The position numbers and the translations under genes were made by a program. From NCBI GenBank assembly GCA_016722945.1, contig JAEQMT010000010.1:177765-241764 (forward strand): a stretch of 64,000 nucleotides of DNA, in the 5' to 3' direction. The notes under the pieces were generated by a model. That model searched no databases. It was not told where the DNA came from and saw nothing but the letters and a program-made list of their open reading frames with translations. Each line of letters opens with the position of its first letter. The stretch's first letter is position 1. The DNA is from Desulfofustis sp. PB-SRB1 (GTDB lineage: Bacteria; Desulfobacterota; Desulfobulbia; Desulfobulbales; Desulfocapsaceae). Positions 35,955 to 44,728 of this stretch are shown one piece after another.

Positions 35955-36617
35955 ATGACACTTCTTCCCGCTGTTGAACGTGTTGTTGGTGAACATCCCG
36001 ATGCGGCGTGCATCTGGCTGCACGGCCTGGGCGCCGACGGCAACGATTTTGCACCCATCGTCCCACAACTGCGTTTGCCGGCCCACCTGAGCATACGCTT
36101 TATTTTCCCGCATGCTCCCGAACGGCCGGTAACGGTAAACGGGGGACTGGTGATGCCGGCCTGGTACGATATTGCCGAAATGGAAATTGATCGCCGGGTC
36201 GACATCGCCGGCATTGTCGACTCGGCAGAAATGATCCGGGCCTTTATTGATCGGGAGAGGGAGCGCGGCATAGCCTCACACCGAATCCTCATCGCCGGTT
36301 TTTCTCAAGGCGGCGCGGTAGCCTATCATGTGGCCTTGAGTGATCCGCGTCGGCTTGCCGGCTTGTTGGTCATGTCCACCTATTTTGCTACCGCCGAGGT
36401 GATTGATTTGCACGAGGCCAATCGGGCCATTCCCGTAGAGGTGCATCATGGCCGCTTCGACCCGGTTGTACCCGAGCGGCTGGGTCAGGAGGCGGTGACC
36501 CGTTTGACTGAGTTGGGGTATGTGCCGACATATCGGCGATACCCCATGGAGCATGGGGTGTGTCCAGAGCAGATTGATCATGTGAGCCAGTGGTTCAGGA
36601 CGGTATTGGATCCATAG
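35955..36617 (+). CDS. Carboxylesterase / acyl-protein-thioesterase-like hydrolase
   Basis: A 220-residue alpha/beta-hydrolase of the EstB/lysophospholipase (PF02230) type. WLHGLGADGNDF forms the oxyanion loop and MPAWYDI follows. IAGFSQGGAVAYHVA carries nucleophile Ser117, HGRFDPVVP the Asp, and MEHGVCPEQI the His. It lacks a signal peptide and acts in the cytoplasm on small esters or acylated substrates. It stands alone, 50 bp before the ferritin-like gene. Confidence 0.88.
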   Translation: MTLLPAVERVVGEHPDAACIWLHGLGADGNDFAPIVPQLRLPAHLSIRFIFPHAPERPVTVNGGLVMPAWYDIAEMEIDRRVDIAGIVDSAEMIRAFIDRERERGIASHRILIAGFSQGGAVAYHVALSDPRRLAGLLVMSTYFATAEVIDLHEANRAIPVEVHHGRFDPVVPERLGQEAVTRLTELGYVPTYRRYPMEHGVCPEQIDHVSQWFRTVLDP

Positions 36618-36666
36618 TTTGGTGGTTTACCACCGCTTATAAATATCTACAAAGAGAGTCCCTGTC

Positions 36667-37143
36667 ATGTTCACGATTACCGATATTCGCGATATTGCCA
36701 TTCAGATCGAGCGCAACGGTGAGGAGGCTTACCGAAAAGCAGCCCGTGCCGCCGGCGACCCGGAACTGGCAAAAATGTTCGACTGGATGGCTGATGAAGA
36801 GGCCAGTCACCGGTTGTGGTTCGAGTCCATTGTTTCAGAAAAGATTTTAAGCGAGGATGAGCTTCTTCTAGAAGAAATGGGCCGGCAATTGTTACAGCAG
36901 ATGGTTGCCGATCAGACCTTTTCCTTGGAACAGAGTCAGTTGGAAGACACCACTGATTTTATCCATATGTTGGATCAATCGGCTCAATTTGAGCAGGACA
37001 CCATCGATTTTTACGATTTTTTGAAAGCTATTATCGACGACCCCCGGACAAAAGAGCAACTCTCGTCAATAATTGAGGAAGAACGGGCTCATAAAGATAA
37101 ACTTGCCGAATTGTCACTATTTCGTTCACATGCGGAACAGTAA
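36667..37143 (+). CDS. Ferritin-like / rubrerythrin-domain protein
   Basis: A 158-residue helical protein. The di-iron helices are recognisable as IERNGEEAYRKAARAAGDPE and WMADEEASHRLWFESI in the first pair and AQFEQDTIDFYDFLKA and IIEEERAHKDKLAEL in the second, giving the E...ExxH ligand pattern twice. There is no rubredoxin domain, so it is the short rubrerythrin-related form common in anaerobes. It probably helps with peroxide or iron handling; the exact role is unknown. GTGGTTTACCAC forms a small hairpin upstream. Confidence 0.8.
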   Translation: MFTITDIRDIAIQIERNGEEAYRKAARAAGDPELAKMFDWMADEEASHRLWFESIVSEKILSEDELLLEEMGRQLLQQMVADQTFSLEQSQLEDTTDFIHMLDQSAQFEQDTIDFYDFLKAIIDDPRTKEQLSSIIEEERAHKDKLAELSLFRSHAEQ

Positions 37144-37327
37144 AGGTTGCGTGTCATCTCACGTTTCAGATGTTGTAAAATTTCGCCGTAATTCCGATTT
37201 CCCGCACAGCATGAAAGACAGAGCAGAGCAATGCTGTGTGAACGACTGAGCAACAAATCTGGGTAACCAAAAGGACAAGCGCGATACGATAGATGAGGTT
37301 TGACGGGACACGAGGCTGTGAAGCGGA

Positions 37328-38176
37328 TTGAACGGCTGGTGGATGTGTTTTGGTAACGTTTCAGGGGGATATTTATTGTTCCCCCGGGAGATACCTGAAA
37401 ACGTGGCAACCTGGAAAACTCAACAGAAGCGCTTTGCCACTCAATCGCTTTGCGGTGCTCTGTGGGGCGGCGCTATTTTTCTGTTTCTATCTACTCATTT
37501 GAGTGCCGCTAAGCCCACCGGTGAATCAAGACAACTATTCATTGACAACCTCAAGGTACACGGTTTTCTCAGCCAGGGGATCGTCAACACCAGTGATAAC
37601 CGATGGTTCGGTGACAGCCCAGACACATCTTACTCGTTTACCGAAGCGGCGCTGAACGGTTCGTATCGCATTACTCCCAAATTTCTTGTTTCAGGGCAGT
37701 TACTAATGAGGTTGGCCGGAGACATATACGATGGCTCTCCCACCCTGGACTAAGGGCTTGCCGATCTCACCTTTCTGTCAACACCGGCGCATCGTCTCGG
37801 TGTGCGCGCCGGCCGAATAAAGCTACCACTCGGGCTATACAACGAAACGCGCGATATCCCTTTTACCCGGCCGGGGATTTTTCTGCCGTAAGTGGTCTAC
37901 TTTGAGCGGGTGCGAAACCTGCTACTCTCTTTTGATGGAGCAATGCTCTATGCCGACATATACAGGGATTTTGGCACTGTATCATTTCACGCTGGGGTGG
38001 GCCGGTCGGTGATTGATGAGAATGTGGAGTGGTCTTTTTTGTTGAGCTTATTACTGGACATGTGTTTTGACCCTGATCCGAGTTTGCCTCCTCACCTTGA
38101 CCCTGGGACAACGGATCTTTTCTTTGGCATCGCTTCGTTTCAATGCACTAATGAGTTGTCGACGTTAATTGCCTAA
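37328..38176 (+). pseudogene. Outer-membrane barrel protein pseudogene, paralogue of the gene at 39015
   Basis: The same frame encodes a signal-like segment (LWGGAIFLFLSTHLSAA), then VHGFLSQGIVNTSDNRWFGD, PDTSYSFTEAALNGS, GLYNETRDIPFTRPGIFLP, YFERVRNLLLSFDG and DENVEWSF. Each matches the intact barrel gene downstream residue by residue. It is broken by TAA at 37751-37753, in place of a Tyr codon, and TAA at 37889-37891, in place of Gln. It also lacks about 35 residues after DENVEWS and ends early at LSTLIA. This is a decayed tandem duplicate. Confidence 0.9.
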
Positions 38177-38396
38177 TATGTTTAATATGCTGTCCAGCGA
38201 TCGTGATGGCAACAAACTTGAAAGTGGAGGTCATTTTGAGTGATACGCCAAGAATTCAAGGCCATTCTACAACGAATAAAACGAAGTTTTACGGTGCCAT
38301 CATCATATAACGAAGCTTAAAAATTTTTAATTTGATCGGAAAAAATCACTTAACACACATCATGTTTAATCCATCATCTCTAGTACGCCCTATGCT

Positions 38397-38819
38397 ATGA
38401 AGCGGTGGGTCGTTATCACACACATGATGGTTGTATCCATGCTCTTTCCTTGTAAGGGTATGACCCAAGAACTTATTGCCAATGCCGGTCTGCAGGTCAG
38501 TGAAATCTCCCGGACCCAGGCCCGGCTCCTGTTTACCATGCGGCTGCAGCAGTGGCCCGATGATCAACCGGTGAAGGTATTCGTCCTTGCCGATACCAAC
38601 CCGATTCATGTCAATTTTGCAAAACGCATGTTACAGCTTTTTCCATACCAGTTGAGAAGGGTGTGGGACAGACAGGTTTTCTCCGGTACCGGTCAGGCGC
38701 CCATCACCGTAGCAACTGAAAAAGAGATGATTGAGCGGGTTGCCGCCACCCCGGGTGCACTGGGATACGTAAACTCCGCCGCCAGCTTAAGCGGTGTCAA
38801 ACAGATCGCTATCTATTGA
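38397..38819 (+). CDS. Short periplasmic PstS-like (phosphate-binding-like) protein
   Basis: A 140-residue protein with a signal peptide (ITHMMVVSMLFPCKGMTQ). ISRTQARLLFTMRLQQWPDD, VFVLADTNPIHVNFAKRML, WDRQVFSGTGQAP and VAATPGALGYVNSAAS are the pattern of one lobe of PstS-like phosphate-binding proteins. The second lobe is missing; the family's short members are about this size. In other bacteria I know such genes beside an outer-membrane barrel and a GGDEF-EAL protein, as here. I infer an anion-sensing or signalling role rather than ABC transport, since no permease is nearby. Confidence 0.65.
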   Translation: MKRWVVITHMMVVSMLFPCKGMTQELIANAGLQVSEISRTQARLLFTMRLQQWPDDQPVKVFVLADTNPIHVNFAKRMLQLFPYQLRRVWDRQVFSGTGQAPITVATEKEMIERVAATPGALGYVNSAASLSGVKQIAIY

Positions 38820-38841
38820 GGTGGTAGTGCGCTTCACAATT

Positions 38842-38997
38842 GATGGCGTCGTAAAACTTAGCTCTACGGCCTTGTGAAATCATTTTGACATCTCAACATA
38901 CCACAGAGGACTGCGAGGTCAAAATGGCCACAAGAACCTACGAGCTGTGTTTTTGCCTTGCCATTTTAAACTGCCCGAATGATTTTTTCGAGTTATC
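38842..38997. repeat. MITE-like element, copy 1 (degraded right end)
   Basis: Starts GATGGCGTCGTAAAA and follows copy 2 (43445-43599) for about 156 bp, including the internal TCATTTTGAC ... GTCAAAATG inverted pair and CCATTTTAAACTGC. The right terminal repeat is degraded (ATTTTTTCGAGTTATC). It lies between the PstS-like gene and the barrel gene and contains an ATG (38979) in frame with the latter. Confidence 0.75.
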
Positions 38998-39014
38998 TTA
39001 AGCGAGCCTTGAAA

Positions 39015-40343
39015 ATGGCATTTTTGCTTAAACTCTGTGTTGCTCAACAAATTTTATCCTCGGTGGCAATCAGGTCTGTGGTAAAAATTCTCTTGCGCCT
39101 TGATCTCGAACGAAAAATTTCATTTTTCAGGGCTTCCATAATTGTTGGCGGCTTGCTCGTCTTTTCGGGACCATGGGAAGCGCAGGCCGACAGCACTGAC
39201 ACATCTTCTCAATACAGTGTTATAGAGAGCTTTCAAGTCCACGGTTTTCTGAGCCAGGCGGTCGTGAACACCAGCGATAACCGGTGGTTTGGCGACAGCC
39301 CCGATACCTCCTATGCTTTTACTGAAGCGGCTCTGAACGGGTCGGCCCGGATCCTTCCACAGCTTCTGATTTCCGGACAGGTGCTGCTGCGTCAGGCCGG
39401 GGATATGTATGATGGCTCTCCTTCCCTTGACTATGCGCTCGCCGATCTGACGTTTGCCTCTACTCTCCACTATCGTCTGGGGGTGCGCGGCGGTCGCATC
39501 AAAAATCCATTTGGGCTGTATAACGAAACACGGGATGTCCCCTTTACCCGGCCGGGGATTTTCCTGCCGCAGGTCGTCTACTTTGATCGGGTAAGAAATC
39601 TTGTCCTCTCTTCTGATGGGATGATGGCGTACGCTGACACGTTTCAGGACTATGGAGATGTTTCACTGATAGTTGGCGGCGGTTGGCCGGTAATGGACGA
39701 AAATGTCGAGTGGTCGTATCTGGGTGCAGATTTCCCCGGTGATTTGGAATCGGATTCACCATTGATCGTCGGACGTCTGTGGTACTCAAGCCCCAACGCG
39801 AGCTTTAATATGGGGCTGAGCGGCACCGCGCTGCGCATGCGTTTTGACCCGGATGTGGGGGCGCCTTTTACCCTTTCGTCGGGCACCACGGACATCTTTT
39901 ATTGGATAGCATCGTTGCAATATAATTTGGAGTTGTGGACTATCTCCGCCGAATATATGCGCCAACCCATCGAGTGGAGAGATTATGGAGAGTTTTTCCC
40001 GGAACAGGATTTAACGAGTGAAGGATGGTACATTCAGGCCCAGTACCGCGCTCATCCACAGTTCGAGTTGATGATGCGATGGGAAGAGGGGTATGCTGAT
40101 TCCGGTGACCGTGACGGAACCCAAATAGACAGGCTCACCGGTGGCGCCATAACCGCATACTCTCGATATTCCAAAATCTTTACCGCTGGTGCGAGATTCG
40201 ACATAAATCAGAACTGGATGGTGCGTGCTGAATACTCCTATCATGACGGAACTTTTATTCTCTCACCACGAGAAAACCCGATACCCCGAGATCAGGAAAA
40301 GTATTGGCACGCCGTCTCGTTCCTTCTGGCGTTCAGGTTTTAA
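39015..40343 (+). CDS. Outer-membrane beta-barrel (porin-like) protein
   Basis: About 440 residues. Repeated alternating aromatic strands, a signal segment (FRASIIVGGLLVFSGPWEAQA) and the terminal Phe (LLAFRF) mark an outer-membrane barrel. Landmarks are FQVHGFLSQAVVNTSDNRWF, GLYNETRDVPFTRPGIF and WYIQAQYRAHPQFELMMRWE. The start is uncertain: ATG 38979 lies in a repeat element and ATG 39015 leaves a 58-residue pre-signal region, so a later start such as a GTG near 39064 is possible. It precedes the GGDEF-EAL gene by 3 bp, so the two are co-translated. A broken paralogue lies upstream. Confidence 0.75.
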   Translation: MAFLLKLCVAQQILSSVAIRSVVKILLRLDLERKISFFRASIIVGGLLVFSGPWEAQADSTDTSSQYSVIESFQVHGFLSQAVVNTSDNRWFGDSPDTSYAFTEAALNGSARILPQLLISGQVLLRQAGDMYDGSPSLDYALADLTFASTLHYRLGVRGGRIKNPFGLYNETRDVPFTRPGIFLPQVVYFDRVRNLVLSSDGMMAYADTFQDYGDVSLIVGGGWPVMDENVEWSYLGADFPGDLESDSPLIVGRLWYSSPNASFNMGLSGTALRMRFDPDVGAPFTLSSGTTDIFYWIASLQYNLELWTISAEYMRQPIEWRDYGEFFPEQDLTSEGWYIQAQYRAHPQFELMMRWEEGYADSGDRDGTQIDRLTGGAITAYSRYSKIFTAGARFDINQNWMVRAEYSYHDGTFILSPRENPIPRDQEKYWHAVSFLLAFRF

Positions 40344-40346
40344 GTC

Positions 40347-42755
40347 GTGGCCATAAAAATAACAGCAGGGCAGCCTTCACCCATCCTCAGTCTGCGTTGG
40401 AAGACGCTGATCACCCTTTCCCTGATTCTTGCTGTCGTCAACGGCTCGCTGGCGTATTACGCTTATCAGCAGCTGTTTCGCCAATTCGATGTGCAGCAGG
40501 CCCAGGTGCGCGAGCGCCAGGAGATTCAGTTCAATGCCCTTTTCGCCGACCGCTTCAGGCAGATGTCGCGGATCGGCAATCTCGTTCCGCTACTGGCGCC
40601 TCTTGAGCCCCATGATGATCTCCGGGTCCATCTTACCCGTGCCTTGCAGGCACACGGGATTACCCTCGATCTTGAGTGGGATATCCGCTCCGTACACTGG
40701 CTGAATCCGGAGGGAAGTGATCTGTTGTTGTGGCCCGAAGGTGAGGCGGCGCTTCCCGCGCAATTTATTCAAATGATTGGGGAGCAGCCGGAGCAGACGC
40801 ATCAGGGGTTGGCCTGTGGTGATGATTGTCGCCAATATCTCTCCGTACCCCTGTTGTGGGATGGTGAATACAGCGGCGCTCTTATTCTGGGAAGAACGGT
40901 TGCCGATGCCCTGCTGGCCTTTCATGCCCTGACCGGGGCGGAGGCCGCGGTGGTTGCCTGTGAACAGGCACCCTGCTCGCTGACCGGAATGCGGGCAGTC
41001 ACCCATCCCCAGATCAGCCGCTCACTTTTTGAGCGGGCATGGACAACTGAGCCGTTGGATAGTGTGAGTGGTTCTCAGGTGGACAGAACCGCGCGGGTTC
41101 GCTCGTTTCAGGTTGATGACGCCTGGTATGAGAGCTTTCGGATCGATCTGGGTCCCGGCCTGGAGGGGCTGGTGCTGAATAACATCAGTTCACAGCGACG
41201 GGCCATCACCATCGCTGCCCGCCAGAGCGTGGCGATAGGTTTATTGGGGTTGGTGCTGACCGAGATCCTCATGCTGGTGATCCTGCACGGTCCGCTGGCT
41301 CGCCTGCGTCGTCTGGCCACGCGGCTGCCGCTTCTGGCTGAACAGAGTTTTGATAAATTGCGGGAGAGCATTAGCTCTTTACTCCGCGATTTTGATTTTC
41401 GTGATGAAATCGATCTCGTGGTGGAAACGGTTGCCACCGTGGCAGACCAGATGGAAGGGCTGGAGCGTGACCGGCAAAAAGCTCAGGATGATCTGGTCTG
41501 GCTTGCCGATCATGATTCACTGACAAATCTGCTCAACCGGCGCGGATTCAACCGTGAATCAAGCCGTCTCATCAATGATGCCCGGCTCAAAGGTGAACCG
41601 GGAGCATTGTTTTTCATCGATCTGGATCGATTCAAGGATGTCAACGAGTTGAGTGGCCATCAACTGGGAGACAGCCTGTTGGAGGGAGTTGCCGGTCAGC
41701 TCGAAGACGTGGTAGGTAATCGGGGAATAATCGGCAGGCTGGGCGGCGATGAATTTGCCGTGGTACTCAACAGTGCCGATCGGTATGAGGCGGAAAAGGT
41801 GGCCGGCGAGCTTACTCACCGCATTCAGGAGGTCGTAGTCGTTTCCAATAAGTGGCGACATCAGGTAACCGCCTCCATCGGTATCGTGCTGTTTCCCGAA
41901 CATGGCCTGGGATTACAGCAGTTGATGGCTGATGCCGATCTCGCCATGTCACAGGCAAAAGAGAAAGGACGTGGTCGTTGGCACATCTTTTCTCCCGATG
42001 ACAAGGGGCGTGAGCGGGCTAATGCCCGTCTGGTCTGGAGCCAGAAAATTTCCGCGGCGCTCTCAGATGGCCTTTTTGAGCTGCACCTGCAGCCGATCAT
42101 GGAGGTGGCCACCGGCAAGGTCTGGCGGGCCGAGGGACTGCTGCGTATGCGTGATCCGGCCTGTGGCTTTATATCGCCGGGCAACTTTATCCCGGTTGCG
42201 GAAGAGACCGGCCAGATTCAGGAGATCGACCAATGGGTGTTGAACAGGGCCTTTGGCCTGCTCGCCACCCGCGATGATTTTTCCCTTTCCGTCAATTTGT
42301 CAGCCAGCGCCATGCAGGACAACTCCCTGCTGCCGACCCTGGAGACCCTTTCTGCGAAACATCGGGTCAGGCCGGAGCATCTTACCCTGGAAATTACCGA
42401 GAGCGTGGCGGTGAACAGTTTACGAAATACCGCTCGGCTGATGGACAATATTCAGCGATTAGGCTGTCGCTTTGCCCTGGATGATTTCGGCAGTGGTTTT
42501 GCCTCCTATTCCTACCTGAAGCAATTGCCGGTAAACGATATCAAAATCGACGGCGCTTTTATCCGCGACATATTGGACAATCGTGAAGATCGGATTTTTG
42601 TCGGAGCCATCACCGATATGGCGCACGGCATGGATAAAAGGGTTATCGCCGAGTTTGTCGAAAACGAGCGGGTACTTGACACCCTTCGCACCATTAAGGT
42701 GGATTTTGCCCAGGGCTATCATATTGGCAGGGCTGCCGCCCCCATCGCTGCGTAA
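40347..42755 (+). CDS. Membrane GGDEF-EAL cyclic-di-GMP protein with periplasmic sensor
   Basis: An 802-residue protein from GTG 40347. A membrane helix at about 18-38 and another at about 293-315 flank a roughly 250-residue periplasmic domain. The cytoplasmic part has an intact GGDEF motif (residues 466-470, RLGGDEFAVV). Its EAL domain keeps the catalytic residues VNLSASAMQ, LEITES, LDDFGSG and IKIDG, although the signature reads EGL (596-598). Synthesis and hydrolysis of c-di-GMP are both possible. Translational coupling to the barrel protein, with the PstS-like gene upstream, suggests it relays an envelope or nutrient signal. Confidence 0.85.
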   Translation: MAIKITAGQPSPILSLRWKTLITLSLILAVVNGSLAYYAYQQLFRQFDVQQAQVRERQEIQFNALFADRFRQMSRIGNLVPLLAPLEPHDDLRVHLTRALQAHGITLDLEWDIRSVHWLNPEGSDLLLWPEGEAALPAQFIQMIGEQPEQTHQGLACGDDCRQYLSVPLLWDGEYSGALILGRTVADALLAFHALTGAEAAVVACEQAPCSLTGMRAVTHPQISRSLFERAWTTEPLDSVSGSQVDRTARVRSFQVDDAWYESFRIDLGPGLEGLVLNNISSQRRAITIAARQSVAIGLLGLVLTEILMLVILHGPLARLRRLATRLPLLAEQSFDKLRESISSLLRDFDFRDEIDLVVETVATVADQMEGLERDRQKAQDDLVWLADHDSLTNLLNRRGFNRESSRLINDARLKGEPGALFFIDLDRFKDVNELSGHQLGDSLLEGVAGQLEDVVGNRGIIGRLGGDEFAVVLNSADRYEAEKVAGELTHRIQEVVVVSNKWRHQVTASIGIVLFPEHGLGLQQLMADADLAMSQAKEKGRGRWHIFSPDDKGRERANARLVWSQKISAALSDGLFELHLQPIMEVATGKVWRAEGLLRMRDPACGFISPGNFIPVAEETGQIQEIDQWVLNRAFGLLATRDDFSLSVNLSASAMQDNSLLPTLETLSAKHRVRPEHLTLEITESVAVNSLRNTARLMDNIQRLGCRFALDDFGSGFASYSYLKQLPVNDIKIDGAFIRDILDNREDRIFVGAITDMAHGMDKRVIAEFVENERVLDTLRTIKVDFAQGYHIGRAAAPIAA

Positions 42756-42807
42756 ACTCCTCTTAATCAGCCAAATCGAGCACGGTGGTTGAGGCTATTC
42801 ACGCCTC

Positions 42808-43422
42808 TCATGCCAGCAGGGTCGCTCTGATTGTTTCATAACATGGTTTGCTCTGTTTGAAATGAAGGTTGTGCAGGCCGATTTTTTGCGCCTGGACGAT
42901 ATTGGCCGGGCTGTCGTCAATGAACAGACAACGCTCCGCGGCCAGGTTGAATCTGGTAAGCAGAATGTGAAAAATTCGGGGGTCAGGTTTTATACAGCCA
43001 ACCCGTCCGGAAATGACTATACCGTCAAAAAGCTCAAAAAAATCATAGTGTTTTATGTACTCATACATCTCAACGGGCATATTGGAGAGACAGAAAAGCG
43101 GCACCCCGGCTTGTGACAGTTCATGAAGCACTGCCACGCTTTCGGCAAACGGCGTCAGTGATTGTTTTGCGGCAAGAAGTGCGCCTTCAATACTCTTTTT
43201 TTCAAGGGGTGATCTTTCACTGATCAACTCCACCAACTCAGCCTCGGAAATCGTGCCGCTGTCCCAATCCAGCCACATCGGGTCAAGGAAGATGTGAGTC
43301 CTGAACTCTTCTTTGACGGCTGCTGTAAAGGGCAGCGATGCAAGTATCTGCTCGACGTCCCAGCTGAGCATCACATTGCCCAGATCAAAAATTGCCGTTG
43401 TTGCCTTGTTTTTTTCTTCCAT
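42808..43422 (-). CDS. HAD-superfamily phosphatase (YihX-like, subfamily IA)
   Basis: A 204-residue HAD protein. Motif I is AIFDLGNVML with nucleophile Asp13, motif II LFCLSNMP, motif III Lys in VGCIKPDPRIF, and motif IV CLFIDDSPANI. The helical cap between motifs I and II (residues about 25-100) resembles the YihX/haloacid-dehalogenase-like group that removes phosphate from sugar phosphates. The substrate is unknown. It converges with the GGDEF-EAL gene. Confidence 0.8.
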   Translation of the reverse strand: MEEKNKATTAIFDLGNVMLSWDVEQILASLPFTAAVKEEFRTHIFLDPMWLDWDSGTISEAELVELISERSPLEKKSIEGALLAAKQSLTPFAESVAVLHELSQAGVPLFCLSNMPVEMYEYIKHYDFFELFDGIVISGRVGCIKPDPRIFHILLTRFNLAAERCLFIDDSPANIVQAQKIGLHNLHFKQSKPCYETIRATLLA

Positions 43423-43444
43423 ACCTGTCCCAAACCTTATATTT

Positions 43445-43599
43445 GATGGCGTCGTAAAAACTTCGCTCTACGTCGTCGTGGGATCATTTTGACTTCTCGA
43501 CGTACCACTTGTACGCCTGCGAGGTCAAAATGACAACCACTCCGTAGACTTATTACTTAGCCATCTTAAACTGCTAGATCGGGTTTTTACGAAGCCATC
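43445..43599. repeat. MITE-like element, copy 2 (intact terminal repeats)
   Basis: 155 bp bounded by GATGGCGTCGTAAAAAC and the complement of GATGGCTTCGTAAAAAC (16 of 17 match). Inside, TCATTTTGAC and GTCAAAATGA form a second inverted pair, so the element folds into one long imperfect hairpin. There is no open reading frame. It fills most of the 43423-43768 gap; the rest shows nothing. Confidence 0.8.
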
Positions 43600-43768
43600 T
43601 CATTTGCCACCATGATAAGGTTTCCAGCTTTCCCACTTTTTGCTTGGCACGCCACAAAAAAAGAGTCACTATCCCGGCGCTTACGCCGCCGCGACCTTAA
43701 GCCTAGTTGTTGCGATAACGCTGTGACCTAAGACAAGCCAGAAAACCAGCGGCAAAAACTATCTATCT

Positions 43769-44728
43769 ATGAAAAATCTGTTGTTTTACACGGCCACGGT
43801 GATGATCTGGGGTTCGACCTGGCTCGGCATCAAGCTGCAGCTTGGCACGGTCGCCCCGCTGGCATCGGTGGCGTATCGTTTCAGTCTTGCCGCTCTGATC
43901 CTTTTTGGCTGGTGTCTGGCACGCCGGCTGAACATGCGTTTCAGCCTGGCGGAGCATTGCTATATAGCACTGCAGGGGATGCTGCTGTTCGGCTTTAACT
44001 ATCTCTTTTTCTATCTGGCCGAGCAATACATAACCAGCGGCCTGGCGGCGGTAATTTTTTCTCTGATACTGATTATGAATATCGTCAATGGGGCCATTCT
44101 GCTCGGTTCCCGCATCGACGGCATCGTCCTTGCCGGAGGACTGCTCGGCCTGGTGGGCATCGGTCTTGTCTTTAATCCTGAGATCAGTGCTTTTACTTTT
44201 GATAATGCGGGAGTCAAGGGGATGCTGCTCTGCGTGCTGGCAACATTGCTGGCCTCTCTGGGCAATATCGCCTCGGCCCGCAACCAGCATCACAACCTTC
44301 CTATTGTCCAGACCAATGCCTTTGGCATGGCGTACGGCGCGGTGGCGGTGGCGATGGTGGCGCTTGTCAGCGGCACTCCCTTTACCTTTGATCCTTCCCC
44401 GGTCTATATCGGATCACTGCTCTACCTTGCTCTGTTTGGTTCGGTGATTGCCTTTGGCTGCTATCTCACCCTGGTGGGAAACATCGGGGCGGACCGGGCG
44501 GCGTATGCTACCCTGCTTTTTCCCATTGTCGCCCTGACCATCTCCGCCATCTGGGAGGATTATCGGTTCACTACCTCCGCTTTAACCGGAATCGGCCTGA
44601 TTATTGTGGGCAACCTTGCTATTCTGAAAAGGCGGCAACTCGCCGCGGATGCTCTACCGCGGAGCCATCCGCTATTGCCGTGGCGGGCCTGGCTACACGC
44701 CTTGCGCCTGGTTCTCGTCCGCAAGTGA
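43769..44728 (+). CDS. EamA/DMT-superfamily transporter
   Basis: A 319-residue membrane protein with about ten hydrophobic segments in two EamA repeats. Repeat one has VMIWGSTWLGIKLQLGTVAPL and AEQYITSGLAAVIFSL. Repeat two has NAFGMAYGAVAVAMVAL, LFGSVIAFGCYLTL and ALTGIGLIIVGNLAIL. This is the pattern of drug/metabolite exporters of the RhaT/YdcZ-like group. The substrate is not predictable. Its last 36 bases overlap the convergent ada gene. Confidence 0.85.
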   Translation: MKNLLFYTATVMIWGSTWLGIKLQLGTVAPLASVAYRFSLAALILFGWCLARRLNMRFSLAEHCYIALQGMLLFGFNYLFFYLAEQYITSGLAAVIFSLILIMNIVNGAILLGSRIDGIVLAGGLLGLVGIGLVFNPEISAFTFDNAGVKGMLLCVLATLLASLGNIASARNQHHNLPIVQTNAFGMAYGAVAVAMVALVSGTPFTFDPSPVYIGSLLYLALFGSVIAFGCYLTLVGNIGADRAAYATLLFPIVALTISAIWEDYRFTTSALTGIGLIIVGNLAILKRRQLAADALPRSHPLLPWRAWLHALRLVLVRK

